From positions 1-32,373 of the forward strand of contig WGNL01000027.1 in the NCBI GenBank assembly GCA_016124585.1: DNA of 32,373 nt. Direction: 5' to 3'. The notes under the pieces are model-generated. The model ran no database searches. It was given only the letters and a program-made list of their open reading frames with translations, and had not been told where the DNA came from. Position numbers and translations under genes: made by a program. Positions 14,732 through 22,252 of the stretch are shown here, in pieces (position 1 is the first letter of the stretch; every line of letters begins with the position of its first letter). The stretch is from Bacteroidota bacterium (lineage in GTDB: Bacteria; Bacteroidota; Bacteroidia; Chitinophagales; Saprospiraceae).

Positions 14732-16144
14732 ATGAAAGTAGAACAAATGTACACAGGCTGTTTGGCCGAAGCAGCTTATTATATTGAAAGCAATGGCGAA
14801 GCCGTGGTAATAGACCCGCTTCGTGACGTAGAGCCTTATCTTGAAAGGGCTAAAGAAGGCAACGCTAAAATCAAATACGTGCTCGAAACGCACTTCCATG
14901 CTGACTTCGTTTCTGGTCACCTCGACTTGGCAAAACGGACTGGAGCCACTATCGTTTACGGCCCTACGGCTGTGCCCAATTTCCCAGCGCATATTGCAAA
15001 AGACAACGAAATACTTCAGGTAGGTAAGGTCTCAATCAAGGTGCTGCATACACCTGGCCATACCATGGAAAGCACCACTTTTCTGTTGACGGATGAAACT
15101 GGAAAGAATTATGCAATTTTTACAGGTGATACCCTGTTCCTCGGTGACGTTGGTAGGCCTGACCTCGCTATCAAGCAAGGTGAAGTCACCAGAGAAGACC
15201 TCGCTGGATACCTTTTTGATTCGCTCCGAAACAAAATAATGCCATTGGCAGATGACGTCATCGTATACCCTGGACATGGTGCTGGTTCTGCCTGCGGAAA
15301 GAAAATGAGCAAGGAAACTCAAGGCACTTTGGGCGACCAGAAGCATTTAAACTATGCGCTTAGAGCTGACATGTCCCGAGCAGAATTTGTGAAGGAGGTA
15401 ACGACTGGTCTGGTTGACCCACCTCAATATTTTCCTAAGAATGCTGTGATGAACAAGATGGGTTATACCAGTATTGATGCTGTTCGGAACCAAGGGCTGC
15501 AAGCACTTTCTGTGCGTGCATTCAAAGCTGCATGGGAAGGGAACGAAGCGCTCGTGTTGGATACTCGCCATGAGACTGAGTTTGTAAAAGGTTTCCTACC
15601 AGGCTCGATTTTTATTGGAGTGGATGGTGATTTTGCGCCTTGGGTGGGTGCGCTCATCACGGATTTGAAGCAGCCCATACTCTTCGTTTGCGATGCAGGC
15701 CGGGAAAACGAGGTTGTTGACCGACTTGCTCGGGTGGGTTACGACAACCCGATTGGCTATCTCAAAGGGGGTTTTTCAGCTTGGGAAGCCGCTGGTGAAG
15801 AGATAGATTCCATCGATGAAATGGGGCCAGCCGCATTTGCCAATTGGTTCAACAAAGATGTCTGCAAACTGCTTGATGTGCGCAAAACGAGCGAATTCAA
15901 CGCAGAACATATTGAAGGAGCCATCAATTTTCCGCTTGATTTTATCAATCGGAACATGGCACAACTCAATCGTGAACAAAAGTACTATCTGCACTGTGCT
16001 GGTGGTTATCGCTCGGTCATCGCAGCATCCATTCTCAAGTCCAGAGGCTTTGATAAACTGGTGAACATCCCCGGCGGGTTCAAACTATTAAAGGAAACAG
16101 ACCTGCCACGTACTGACTTTGTTGAGCAAGTGACAGAGTTATGA
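14732..16144 (+). CDS. CstB-like persulfide dioxygenase/rhodanese fusion
   Basis: A 470-aa cytoplasmic fusion. Residues 1-230 are a metallo-beta-lactamase fold of the persulfide dioxygenase type: HFHAD (H54, H56, D58), H63, H110 in HTPGHT, D133 in GDTLFLGDVGRPD and H182 in YPGHG, which bind one iron. Two rhodanese domains follow: about 255-357 with Cys320 in the VCDAGRE loop, and about 365-458 with Cys422 in the HCAGGYRS loop, the expected active-site persulfide carrier. The order matches Staphylococcus CstB, which oxidises persulfides and moves the sulfane sulfur to give thiosulfate. In CstB the first rhodanese is inactive; here it keeps a Cys. Expected role: sulfide/persulfide detoxification. 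A strong terminator follows, so it is probably monocistronic. Confidence 0.92.
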   Translation: MKVEQMYTGCLAEAAYYIESNGEAVVIDPLRDVEPYLERAKEGNAKIKYVLETHFHADFVSGHLDLAKRTGATIVYGPTAVPNFPAHIAKDNEILQVGKVSIKVLHTPGHTMESTTFLLTDETGKNYAIFTGDTLFLGDVGRPDLAIKQGEVTREDLAGYLFDSLRNKIMPLADDVIVYPGHGAGSACGKKMSKETQGTLGDQKHLNYALRADMSRAEFVKEVTTGLVDPPQYFPKNAVMNKMGYTSIDAVRNQGLQALSVRAFKAAWEGNEALVLDTRHETEFVKGFLPGSIFIGVDGDFAPWVGALITDLKQPILFVCDAGRENEVVDRLARVGYDNPIGYLKGGFSAWEAAGEEIDSIDEMGPAAFANWFNKDVCKLLDVRKTSEFNAEHIEGAINFPLDFINRNMAQLNREQKYYLHCAGGYRSVIAASILKSRGFDKLVNIPGGFKLLKETDLPRTDFVEQVTEL

Positions 16145-16166
16145 TATTGTTGTTCGTTACGATAGT

Positions 16167-16204
16167 TGGGCCATCTCAAGTCATGAGATGGCCCATTTTA
16201 TTTT
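16167..16204 (+). terminator. Intrinsic terminator of the MBL/rhodanese gene
   Basis: Perfect 12-bp stem TGGGCCATCTCA / TGAGATGGCCCA with a 5-base loop followed by TTTTATTTT, 22 bases after the stop codon. Confidence 0.93.
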
Positions 16205-16277
16205 GGCGATAAATAGATGGGTTAAGTTGGCAAAATCAATTGCTTAATTTGCACGATCAAAACCGCCATTAGTTTTC

Positions 16278-17420
16278 ATGAAAATCCTCATTGCACCCGA
16301 TTCCTTTAAAGATGCCCTACCAGCCTTGCAGGTTTGTGAAGCCATTCAGCAGGGTGGACTACGGGCATTGCCAGAGGCGCAGTTCCAGGTTTTTCCACTT
16401 TCAGATGGGGGAGAAGGAACGGCCCAAGTGCTAGCTTGGCATCTTGTGGGCGAGTTGGTACAGGTAGAGGTTAAAGACCCCTTGTTTCGACCCGTCATGG
16501 CTCATTTTTTTTTCTTTCAAAAACCGGATGGAAGGAAGCTGGCTTTTGTCGAAATGGCACAAGCATCTGGTTTGCAACTTTTGGCCTCCGAAGAACGCAA
16601 CCCGCTGAAAACCAGCACATTTGGAACCGGTCAGTTAATATTAGAGGCGTTGCGCCGAGGTGCAACGGAGCTATATCTGGCGATTGGTGGCAGTGCAACC
16701 AACGATGGCGGAATGGGCATGGCCACAGCGCTGGGTTGGCAGTTTTTAGATAAAAACGGGAAAGAGCTTTTGCCGATTGGTGAGAACCTGATTGAAGTGG
16801 ACAGAATTGTTTCGCCAAGCCCAGGATATGACGAGTGTGCTGTAAATTTTAGCGTGCTCTGCGATGTGACCAATCCACTTTTTGGCCCAGCAGGTGCGGC
16901 CTATGTTTTTGCCCAACAAAAAGGCGCAAGCTTGGATGACATTGAAAAATTGGATGCTGGCCTTCGTCAGTTATCGAATGTTGTTTCACAGGCGTTTGAA
17001 GCTGATTTTAGCCAAAAATATGGGGCTGGTGCGGCAGGTGGTTTGGGGTTTGGAGCGATGGCATTTCTGAAAGCCAAAGTCAGGCCCGGGGCGGAAACTA
17101 TCATGGAACTGCTTGATTTTGAAAGTGCTATGAAGGACTGTGATTTGGTGATAACGGGTGAGGGTAAGCTAGATGGACAAACATTGCATGGCAAGTTGGT
17201 AGCTGCGATTGGACAAAAGGCAAAAGCATTTGGGATTCCAGTGCTTGCGCTATGTGGTGTTCTGGAGGCAAACCATGCCGAAGTTGAAAGTTTGGGTTTG
17301 GCAAATGCAATCCAACTCAAAATACAAGGTGAACCACTAGCTAACTCATTATCAGAAACCGCCATTAGATTGTCCACAGTTACTTACAATTATTTGGCGG
17401 GAAGGCAATTTCGAAAGTGA
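16278..17420 (+). CDS. Glycerate kinase (GarK/GlxK family)
   Basis: A 380-aa cytoplasmic kinase that phosphorylates D-glycerate with ATP, feeding 2- or 3-phosphoglycerate into glycolysis. Diagnostic features are the N-terminal KILIAPDSFKDAL, the PLSDGGEGT loop, GGSATNDGGMGMATALG in the middle, SVLCDVTNPL with GAAYVFAQQKGAS, GAAGGLGFGAMAF and the late VITGEGKLDGQTL. All the conserved blocks are in order and the length is normal, so it is likely active. It starts with ATG at 16278, shortly after the terminator of the previous gene. A weak -7-like TTAATTTG lies at 16244-16251. No neighbour belongs to glyoxylate or glucarate metabolism. Confidence 0.94.
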   Translation: MKILIAPDSFKDALPALQVCEAIQQGGLRALPEAQFQVFPLSDGGEGTAQVLAWHLVGELVQVEVKDPLFRPVMAHFFFFQKPDGRKLAFVEMAQASGLQLLASEERNPLKTSTFGTGQLILEALRRGATELYLAIGGSATNDGGMGMATALGWQFLDKNGKELLPIGENLIEVDRIVSPSPGYDECAVNFSVLCDVTNPLFGPAGAAYVFAQQKGASLDDIEKLDAGLRQLSNVVSQAFEADFSQKYGAGAAGGLGFGAMAFLKAKVRPGAETIMELLDFESAMKDCDLVITGEGKLDGQTLHGKLVAAIGQKAKAFGIPVLALCGVLEANHAEVESLGLANAIQLKIQGEPLANSLSETAIRLSTVTYNYLAGRQFRK

Positions 17421-17833
17421 ATGGGCTACGATTGGAATTTTTCTAATGGAAATGATTCACTAATGGAAATTCTCGCTATTTTAGCGCCATGACATTGGCG
17501 AACTACACTACCCAACCCAATATGGAAAAATCTCAACTTGCCATTTTAAATTTCAATGGTATCCTTCCAAGCGTGTTATTGTTCCGCTCAAATTCACTTA
17601 ATCCTTATTTACTTGTCAGTTCAATCCTAGCGATTTTTCACGGGGCCGCTGAAAATCTGAATGTTTCTGTCACCAGAATTGCAAGCAAGCCGACAAAGTG
17701 GACGTCAGTTTTTGGAAAATTAAACCATAATTGACTGGGTTTGAATTGAGTATCAAATTTTTGCCAACTTTACTGTCGTCGAAAATCGACAGACTTTTTG
17801 GAATAAATAATTGTTTAACTTAAAAATTGAATT
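17421..17833. other. Intergenic region before the large secreted protein gene
   Basis: 413 bases without a convincing gene. An 81-codon plus-strand frame (17489-17734) has no recognisable features. The hairpin CTGTCG-TCGAAAAT-CGACAG (17773-17792), followed by ACTTTTTGG, could be a weak terminator or a 5' leader structure. A repeated CTAATGGAAAT occurs at about 17446 and 17460. No perfect TAnnTTTG element was found. Confidence 0.5.
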
Positions 17834-20800
17834 ATGTTGAAAAGCTACTTATCTAAATTTTTTGCCCTTGCCTTGTTGTTAGGGACGTCGTATGGTGCGT
17901 TTGCTCAGAACGTTATCGTCACGTCTCCAGCGAACATTGCTGGCAACTACCCTGCTAGGCCAGCAGTCTTTGGCCCTGCACTTACTGACATTACGGGAGA
18001 ATTGGTTTTAGCGGATGATGGCACTTTGTCTGACCCAAGTGGTGATGGTAACCCAGGCACTGTAAATGACGGTTGCGACCCAATTATGAACAACGTTAGT
18101 GGCAAAATCGCATTGATTGACCGCGGTGAGTGTGGCTTCGTAGTGAAAGCACAATCTGCTCAAGATGCGGGAGCGATTGCCGTTGTTATTTGCAACAACA
18201 ACACTGCTGCCCCAGATGCCGTGATTTACATGGGAGGAACAGACCCAGGCACATTTACCATCCCAACAGTGATGTTGAGCTACAACAGCTGCCAAACCAT
18301 CAAATCTGAATTGGCAAATGGCACAGTGATGGGGGGTACGGTAGTCGCTGCTGCTAGTGAATCTTGTGAAACTGCACTGACTGCAGTAGAAGGCTTAAAC
18401 TCTGCACCAGCACCAACAGGTGGCGGTGCGTTATTGAATGATGCTGTGAGCGGTTTGTTCTATAAATTCACACCTACTTCTGATGCATTGATGACAGTTT
18501 CCAGCTGTGCGGGCGCTGTTGATACACGCCTTTTCATTTTTGGAGATGGCTGCGATGTGCTCACTGACCTTGGTGACAATGACGATTGCGATTTTGACAA
18601 TGGGGTATATGGCTCAGAGGTTAGCATTGTCGTTACAGCAGGCACTGAATATGTTATTTACTGGGACGATGTTTGGGAAAATGCACCTTTTGATTGGACA
18701 TTGACTTTAAGTGCAATACCAGACATTGCTGTTACTTTCCAAGTTGATATGAAAAATGAAACGGTAGCTCCGGATGGTGTGAAAGTCAGCATCAATGGCG
18801 TTGCAGAAGAAGATATGACTGATTCTGGAAATGGCATTTGGTCATACACTTCCATGATAACTGCTGGTAATACAGCAACATATATTTTCTCAAATGGTGC
18901 TGGTAACGCTGAAACAAACCCTGACTTAACTACCTGCCGTGAGATAGTTGTTGGACTTGACGCATTTACCACTGATTTGGTTTGCTATAATTCTTGTACT
19001 ATTTGCCCGCCGGACGTTTCTTGCCCGAACTGGATTCAAGATGATTTTGAGTCATATACTTTAGGTGGAATTAGCGCCCAAGCAGCACATTGGGGTCCTT
19101 GGACGCCTGGTTCAACAACTGAAGATGCAGTCGTGGTCAATACAACTTTCAACAGTGGTTCCCAAGCTATGCAGATTTCTGCTGCTGGTTCTGATGACCA
19201 ATTGTTGATACTAGGAGACCGCACTTCTGGCCATTATATTTTGAAGTGGAAAATGTATGTCCCAACTGGAAGTGGTGGATACTATAATTTGCAAAAAGCC
19301 GGTGCAACTCCTGGTGTTGGTGATGCTTTCGCAAATGAAGTTGTTTTCAATATCGATGGAACTGGTTCCTATAGCATTGGTGGTGGAACAGTTGCATTTA
19401 CTTATCCACATGACACTTGGTTCGAAGTTTATCATGACATTGATCTTGATAACAACTGGACTCGGGTATGGTACGACGGAGTAGCAGTTACCGAACATCC
19501 TTCAAACTGGCAGGCAGGCTCCCAAGATGGTATTACCCAAATTGGAGGTGTAGATATGTACGGTTTCCCAACAGTATCTACCAACTATTTTGTGGATGAC
19601 GTACTTTTCAAAGAAATACCAACTTGCCCAGCAAATGCACTTATTTGCGATGGCTTTGATGGTTATGACCTTGGCTTGGTAGGTCCGCAGTCACCTTGGT
19701 GGACTGGTTGGTCTCAAGTTGATGGTGACGCTGACGATGGAACCACTACAAATCTTCAATTTGCCAGCTGTGAGCAGTCTTTGCTGGTATCTGCTGCTAA
19801 TTCTGACGACATCATTTTGTTATTGGGTAACCGTCCTTCTGGCAATTATTCATTGAGCTGGAATATGTATGTGCCTACAGGTTCTCAGGGATATTACAAT
19901 ATTCAAAAAGACACAGATAAACTCCCAAGTAATGCTGGAACAGCAGATTATGGATTGGAAGTTTATTTTAACGCTAACGGAGCTGGTACAGTAAGTGGAG
20001 GTGGTCAAAATTCTTCTACATTTGACTACCCATATGATACATGGTTCAATGTCCAGCATCTTATTGACCTTGATAATAACACCGCTTCGGTTTGGATAAA
20101 TGGTGTAATGGTTCAAGAGTGGAGCCCAAGTTGGGATTATCTGAATCAGACAGCAGGAGGTGTTAAGCAATTGGGTGGCGTAGATTTCTACGGAGCAACC
20201 AATGTGCTTTACTATGTTGATGACGTGCTATTGGAAGAACTCCCAGCCGCACCTGGAAATATTTGTGCTGCAGCTAATGACATTGACCAATATTTTGGTC
20301 AAGGCGTTGGCTCTGTAACTTCTACTCCGCTTTACGACAATACTGGTAATACAACAACGCCATCTGACCCAACAACAGGTTATGAGTGTTTTGGTGAGCC
20401 AGATGGTGGTGGAGCTTCACCAGAGCTGAACAATACAGTTTGGTTTACCTTCACTGGCGATGGCGAAACTTACTTGATTGAAACCAACCAGTGCAACTCT
20501 ACTAACTATATTACTGACGGTGATACGCAAATGGCGATTTATTCAGGTGATTGTGACAACCTGACTCCAGTAGATTGCAACGAGGACAGCCCAATGGCAA
20601 CTTCAGGCAACTATTTTTCCGCTATTGAATTGGCAACCACGCCAGGAACTGTTTACTACATGATGGTTGATGGATTCAGCTTAAATGGTGCAGTATCAGT
20701 GGGCGAATATTGTCTTAAGATCACCCAAATTACAGGTACACCAACGGTAGATGTAACCTTCCGTGTAAACATGGAGAAGGAAGCCTCAGTTAACCCTCAA

Positions 20801-21346
20801 GGTGTCCGTATCGCTGGCTCTATGACAGGTTGGACAGATGAAGTCATGACCGATTTGGGTAACGATATTTGGGAGATCACCCTTGAACTACCTGTTGGTG
20901 ATGTCATTCAATACAAATTTAAAAATGGACCAAACGGTTGGGAAACCAACGATGACCTGATGGATTGTGGTATTGATGATGGTAACGGCGCTTTCAACCG
21001 CCAAAATACTATCGGCAGCACTAACGAAACTCTGGGTACCTACTGCTTCAACTGGTGTGTTGACTGCGCTTTAGTTGGAACCAACGAAACTGTTTTTGCA
21101 AAATCCGTTGGTGTAAATCCGAATCCAGCAGGAGATTATGTGAACTTGACTTACAATTTTGAGAACTTGACGAACTTGGATGTTCGCCTCGTGAACAGCC
21201 TTGGCCAATTGATGGTTGAGCGCCGCCTTGACAATGCCGTCAATGGTAGCGAGCGCCTCAATATCAGCAGCTTGCCAAGTGGTGCTTACACCGTTGTATT
21301 CTCAAATGGTGAGCAATCAGTTGCAAAACGATTGATTGTTCAATAA
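17834..21346 (+). CDS. Large multidomain T9SS-secreted protein with PA domain, 1170 aa
   Basis: A signal peptide (residues 1-24, ending AFAQ) and a C-terminal type A sorting domain (about 1090-1170: VNPNPAGDYVNL, VRLVNSLGQLM, ISSLPSGAYTVVF, KRLIVQ) mark it as type IX secretion cargo. In order: protease-associated (PA) domain at about 45-165 (GKIALIDRGECGFVVKAQSA); PPC-like beta domain at 180-295; carbohydrate-binding/starch-binding-like domain at 298-386; two tandem concanavalin-like domains at 398-596 and 600-804, which share blocks such as MYVPTGS-x-GYYN-x-QK and DTWF; second PPC-like domain at 806-965; second CBM-like domain at 972-1075. No peptidase or glycosidase domain is visible, so it is probably a surface or released binding protein. 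A terminator follows. Confidence 0.9.
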   Translation: MLKSYLSKFFALALLLGTSYGAFAQNVIVTSPANIAGNYPARPAVFGPALTDITGELVLADDGTLSDPSGDGNPGTVNDGCDPIMNNVSGKIALIDRGECGFVVKAQSAQDAGAIAVVICNNNTAAPDAVIYMGGTDPGTFTIPTVMLSYNSCQTIKSELANGTVMGGTVVAAASESCETALTAVEGLNSAPAPTGGGALLNDAVSGLFYKFTPTSDALMTVSSCAGAVDTRLFIFGDGCDVLTDLGDNDDCDFDNGVYGSEVSIVVTAGTEYVIYWDDVWENAPFDWTLTLSAIPDIAVTFQVDMKNETVAPDGVKVSINGVAEEDMTDSGNGIWSYTSMITAGNTATYIFSNGAGNAETNPDLTTCREIVVGLDAFTTDLVCYNSCTICPPDVSCPNWIQDDFESYTLGGISAQAAHWGPWTPGSTTEDAVVVNTTFNSGSQAMQISAAGSDDQLLILGDRTSGHYILKWKMYVPTGSGGYYNLQKAGATPGVGDAFANEVVFNIDGTGSYSIGGGTVAFTYPHDTWFEVYHDIDLDNNWTRVWYDGVAVTEHPSNWQAGSQDGITQIGGVDMYGFPTVSTNYFVDDVLFKEIPTCPANALICDGFDGYDLGLVGPQSPWWTGWSQVDGDADDGTTTNLQFASCEQSLLVSAANSDDIILLLGNRPSGNYSLSWNMYVPTGSQGYYNIQKDTDKLPSNAGTADYGLEVYFNANGAGTVSGGGQNSSTFDYPYDTWFNVQHLIDLDNNTASVWINGVMVQEWSPSWDYLNQTAGGVKQLGGVDFYGATNVLYYVDDVLLEELPAAPGNICAAANDIDQYFGQGVGSVTSTPLYDNTGNTTTPSDPTTGYECFGEPDGGGASPELNNTVWFTFTGDGETYLIETNQCNSTNYITDGDTQMAIYSGDCDNLTPVDCNEDSPMATSGNYFSAIELATTPGTVYYMMVDGFSLNGAVSVGEYCLKITQITGTPTVDVTFRVNMEKEASVNPQGVRIAGSMTGWTDEVMTDLGNDIWEITLELPVGDVIQYKFKNGPNGWETNDDLMDCGIDDGNGAFNRQNTIGSTNETLGTYCFNWCVDCALVGTNETVFAKSVGVNPNPAGDYVNLTYNFENLTNLDVRLVNSLGQLMVERRLDNAVNGSERLNISSLPSGAYTVVFSNGEQSVAKRLIVQ

Positions 21347-21376
21347 GATAGTCAAAGCTTTTTGACAAAAAATGAT

Positions 21377-21411
21377 AACCCCGCTCCAGGTAACTGGGGC
21401 GGGGTTTTTTT
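21377..21411. terminator. Bidirectional terminator between convergent genes
   Basis: AACCCCGC-T-CCAG, loop GTAA, CTGG-G-GCGGGGTT forms a 13-bp stem with one mismatch/wobble, with a T7 run on the plus side and a T-rich tail (ATCATTTTTT) on the minus side. It serves both the secreted-protein gene (plus, stop at 21346) and cmk (minus, stop at 21438). Confidence 0.92.
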
Positions 21412-21437
21412 GAAATTTGAAACTGCATTCCGTTGGC

Positions 21438-22109
21438 TTACCGACCTCTTTCCCGCACTAAGTCTAACGCCAATTCCAACTGTTGTTCATGGTTAAGGTT
21501 GGTGTTGTCGATGACAACGGCGTCATCCGCTTGTCGAAGTGGGCTATCTGCACGAGTGGAATCAATGTGGTCTCGCTCGGCAAGATTGTTTTTAACTTCT
21601 TCAAAATCCACATGTTGGCCTCTGGCGGTAAGTTCGTCAAAGCGGCGCTGCGCCCGTACATTTACATCTGCGGTCAGGAAAATCTTCAAGTCAGCATTAG
21701 GAAAAACGACTGTTCCAATGTCCCGGCCGTCCATTACTACTCCTTTTTGTTCACCCATGGCTTGCTGTTGACGTACCATTTCCCTTCGGACTGCCGATAT
21801 TACGGCAACTGGGCTTACCAACTCCGCTACGTGCATTTTCCGTATTTCCTCTGAAACATCCCTTCCATTGAGGTGGATTCGGTTGCCGTTTTCATCCGCC
21901 ACAAAATGCAGTCTGATTTGCTTTAAGGCTTCCAAAACAGCGGCAGAGTCATTGATATCCACCTGATTTTCAATGAAATATAAAGTGACTGCCCGGTACA
22001 TGTCGCCCGTACTAATATAAGCATAGCCGAGTGCATTGCCGAGTGCTTTGGCTAAGGTGCTTTTCCCGCAGGATGAGTGACCGTCAATGGCGATGATGAT
22101 TTTTTTCAA
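21438..22109 (-). CDS. cmk: Cytidylate kinase
   Basis: Cytidylate kinase phosphorylates CMP and dCMP with ATP in pyrimidine salvage and CTP/dCTP supply. The 223-aa protein starts at the P-loop strand: KKIIIAIDGHSSCGKST (Walker A), then STGDMYRAVTLYF for the CMP site, an insert domain, VVMDGRDIGTVVFPNADLKIFLTA and the lid RDHIDSTRADSPLRQADDAVVIDNT. The start is taken as TTG at 22109, because it lies immediately before KKIIIAIDG, the normal N-terminus, and no ATG or GTG is better placed. The frame remains open to an ATG at 22274, but that extension would run through the PorE terminator and into the porE gene. Confidence 0.93.
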   Translation of the reverse strand: MKKIIIAIDGHSSCGKSTLAKALGNALGYAYISTGDMYRAVTLYFIENQVDINDSAAVLEALKQIRLHFVADENGNRIHLNGRDVSEEIRKMHVAELVSPVAVISAVRREMVRQQQAMGEQKGVVMDGRDIGTVVFPNADLKIFLTADVNVRAQRRFDELTARGQHVDFEEVKNNLAERDHIDSTRADSPLRQADDAVVIDNTNLNHEQQLELALDLVRERGR

Positions 22110-22151
22110 AAGCTTTTTTGTTTTTCTTATCGCAAAAATCCATTTTTTACC

Positions 22152-22188
22152 CAAAAGAAAAAGCCCCGGGCAACATACCCAGGGCTTT
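22152..22188 (-). terminator. Intrinsic terminator of the PorE-like gene
   Basis: On the minus strand AAAGCCC-T-GGG, 7-base loop, CCC-G-GGGCTTT followed by TTCTTTTGGG. It lies about 65 bases after the PorE-like stop codon (22253) and ahead of cmk, so cmk needs its own promoter or readthrough. Confidence 0.85.
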
Positions 22189-22252
22189 CTTTTGAAATTA
22201 ACTATTCTTGTTGAGACCAGTAGGCGCTGCCTACCATCTGTAAAATTGTTTA

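Noticed and set aside
17489-17734. 81-codon plus-strand frame before the large secreted protein
   Set aside because: No signal peptide, motif or promoter; low-complexity intergenic composition.
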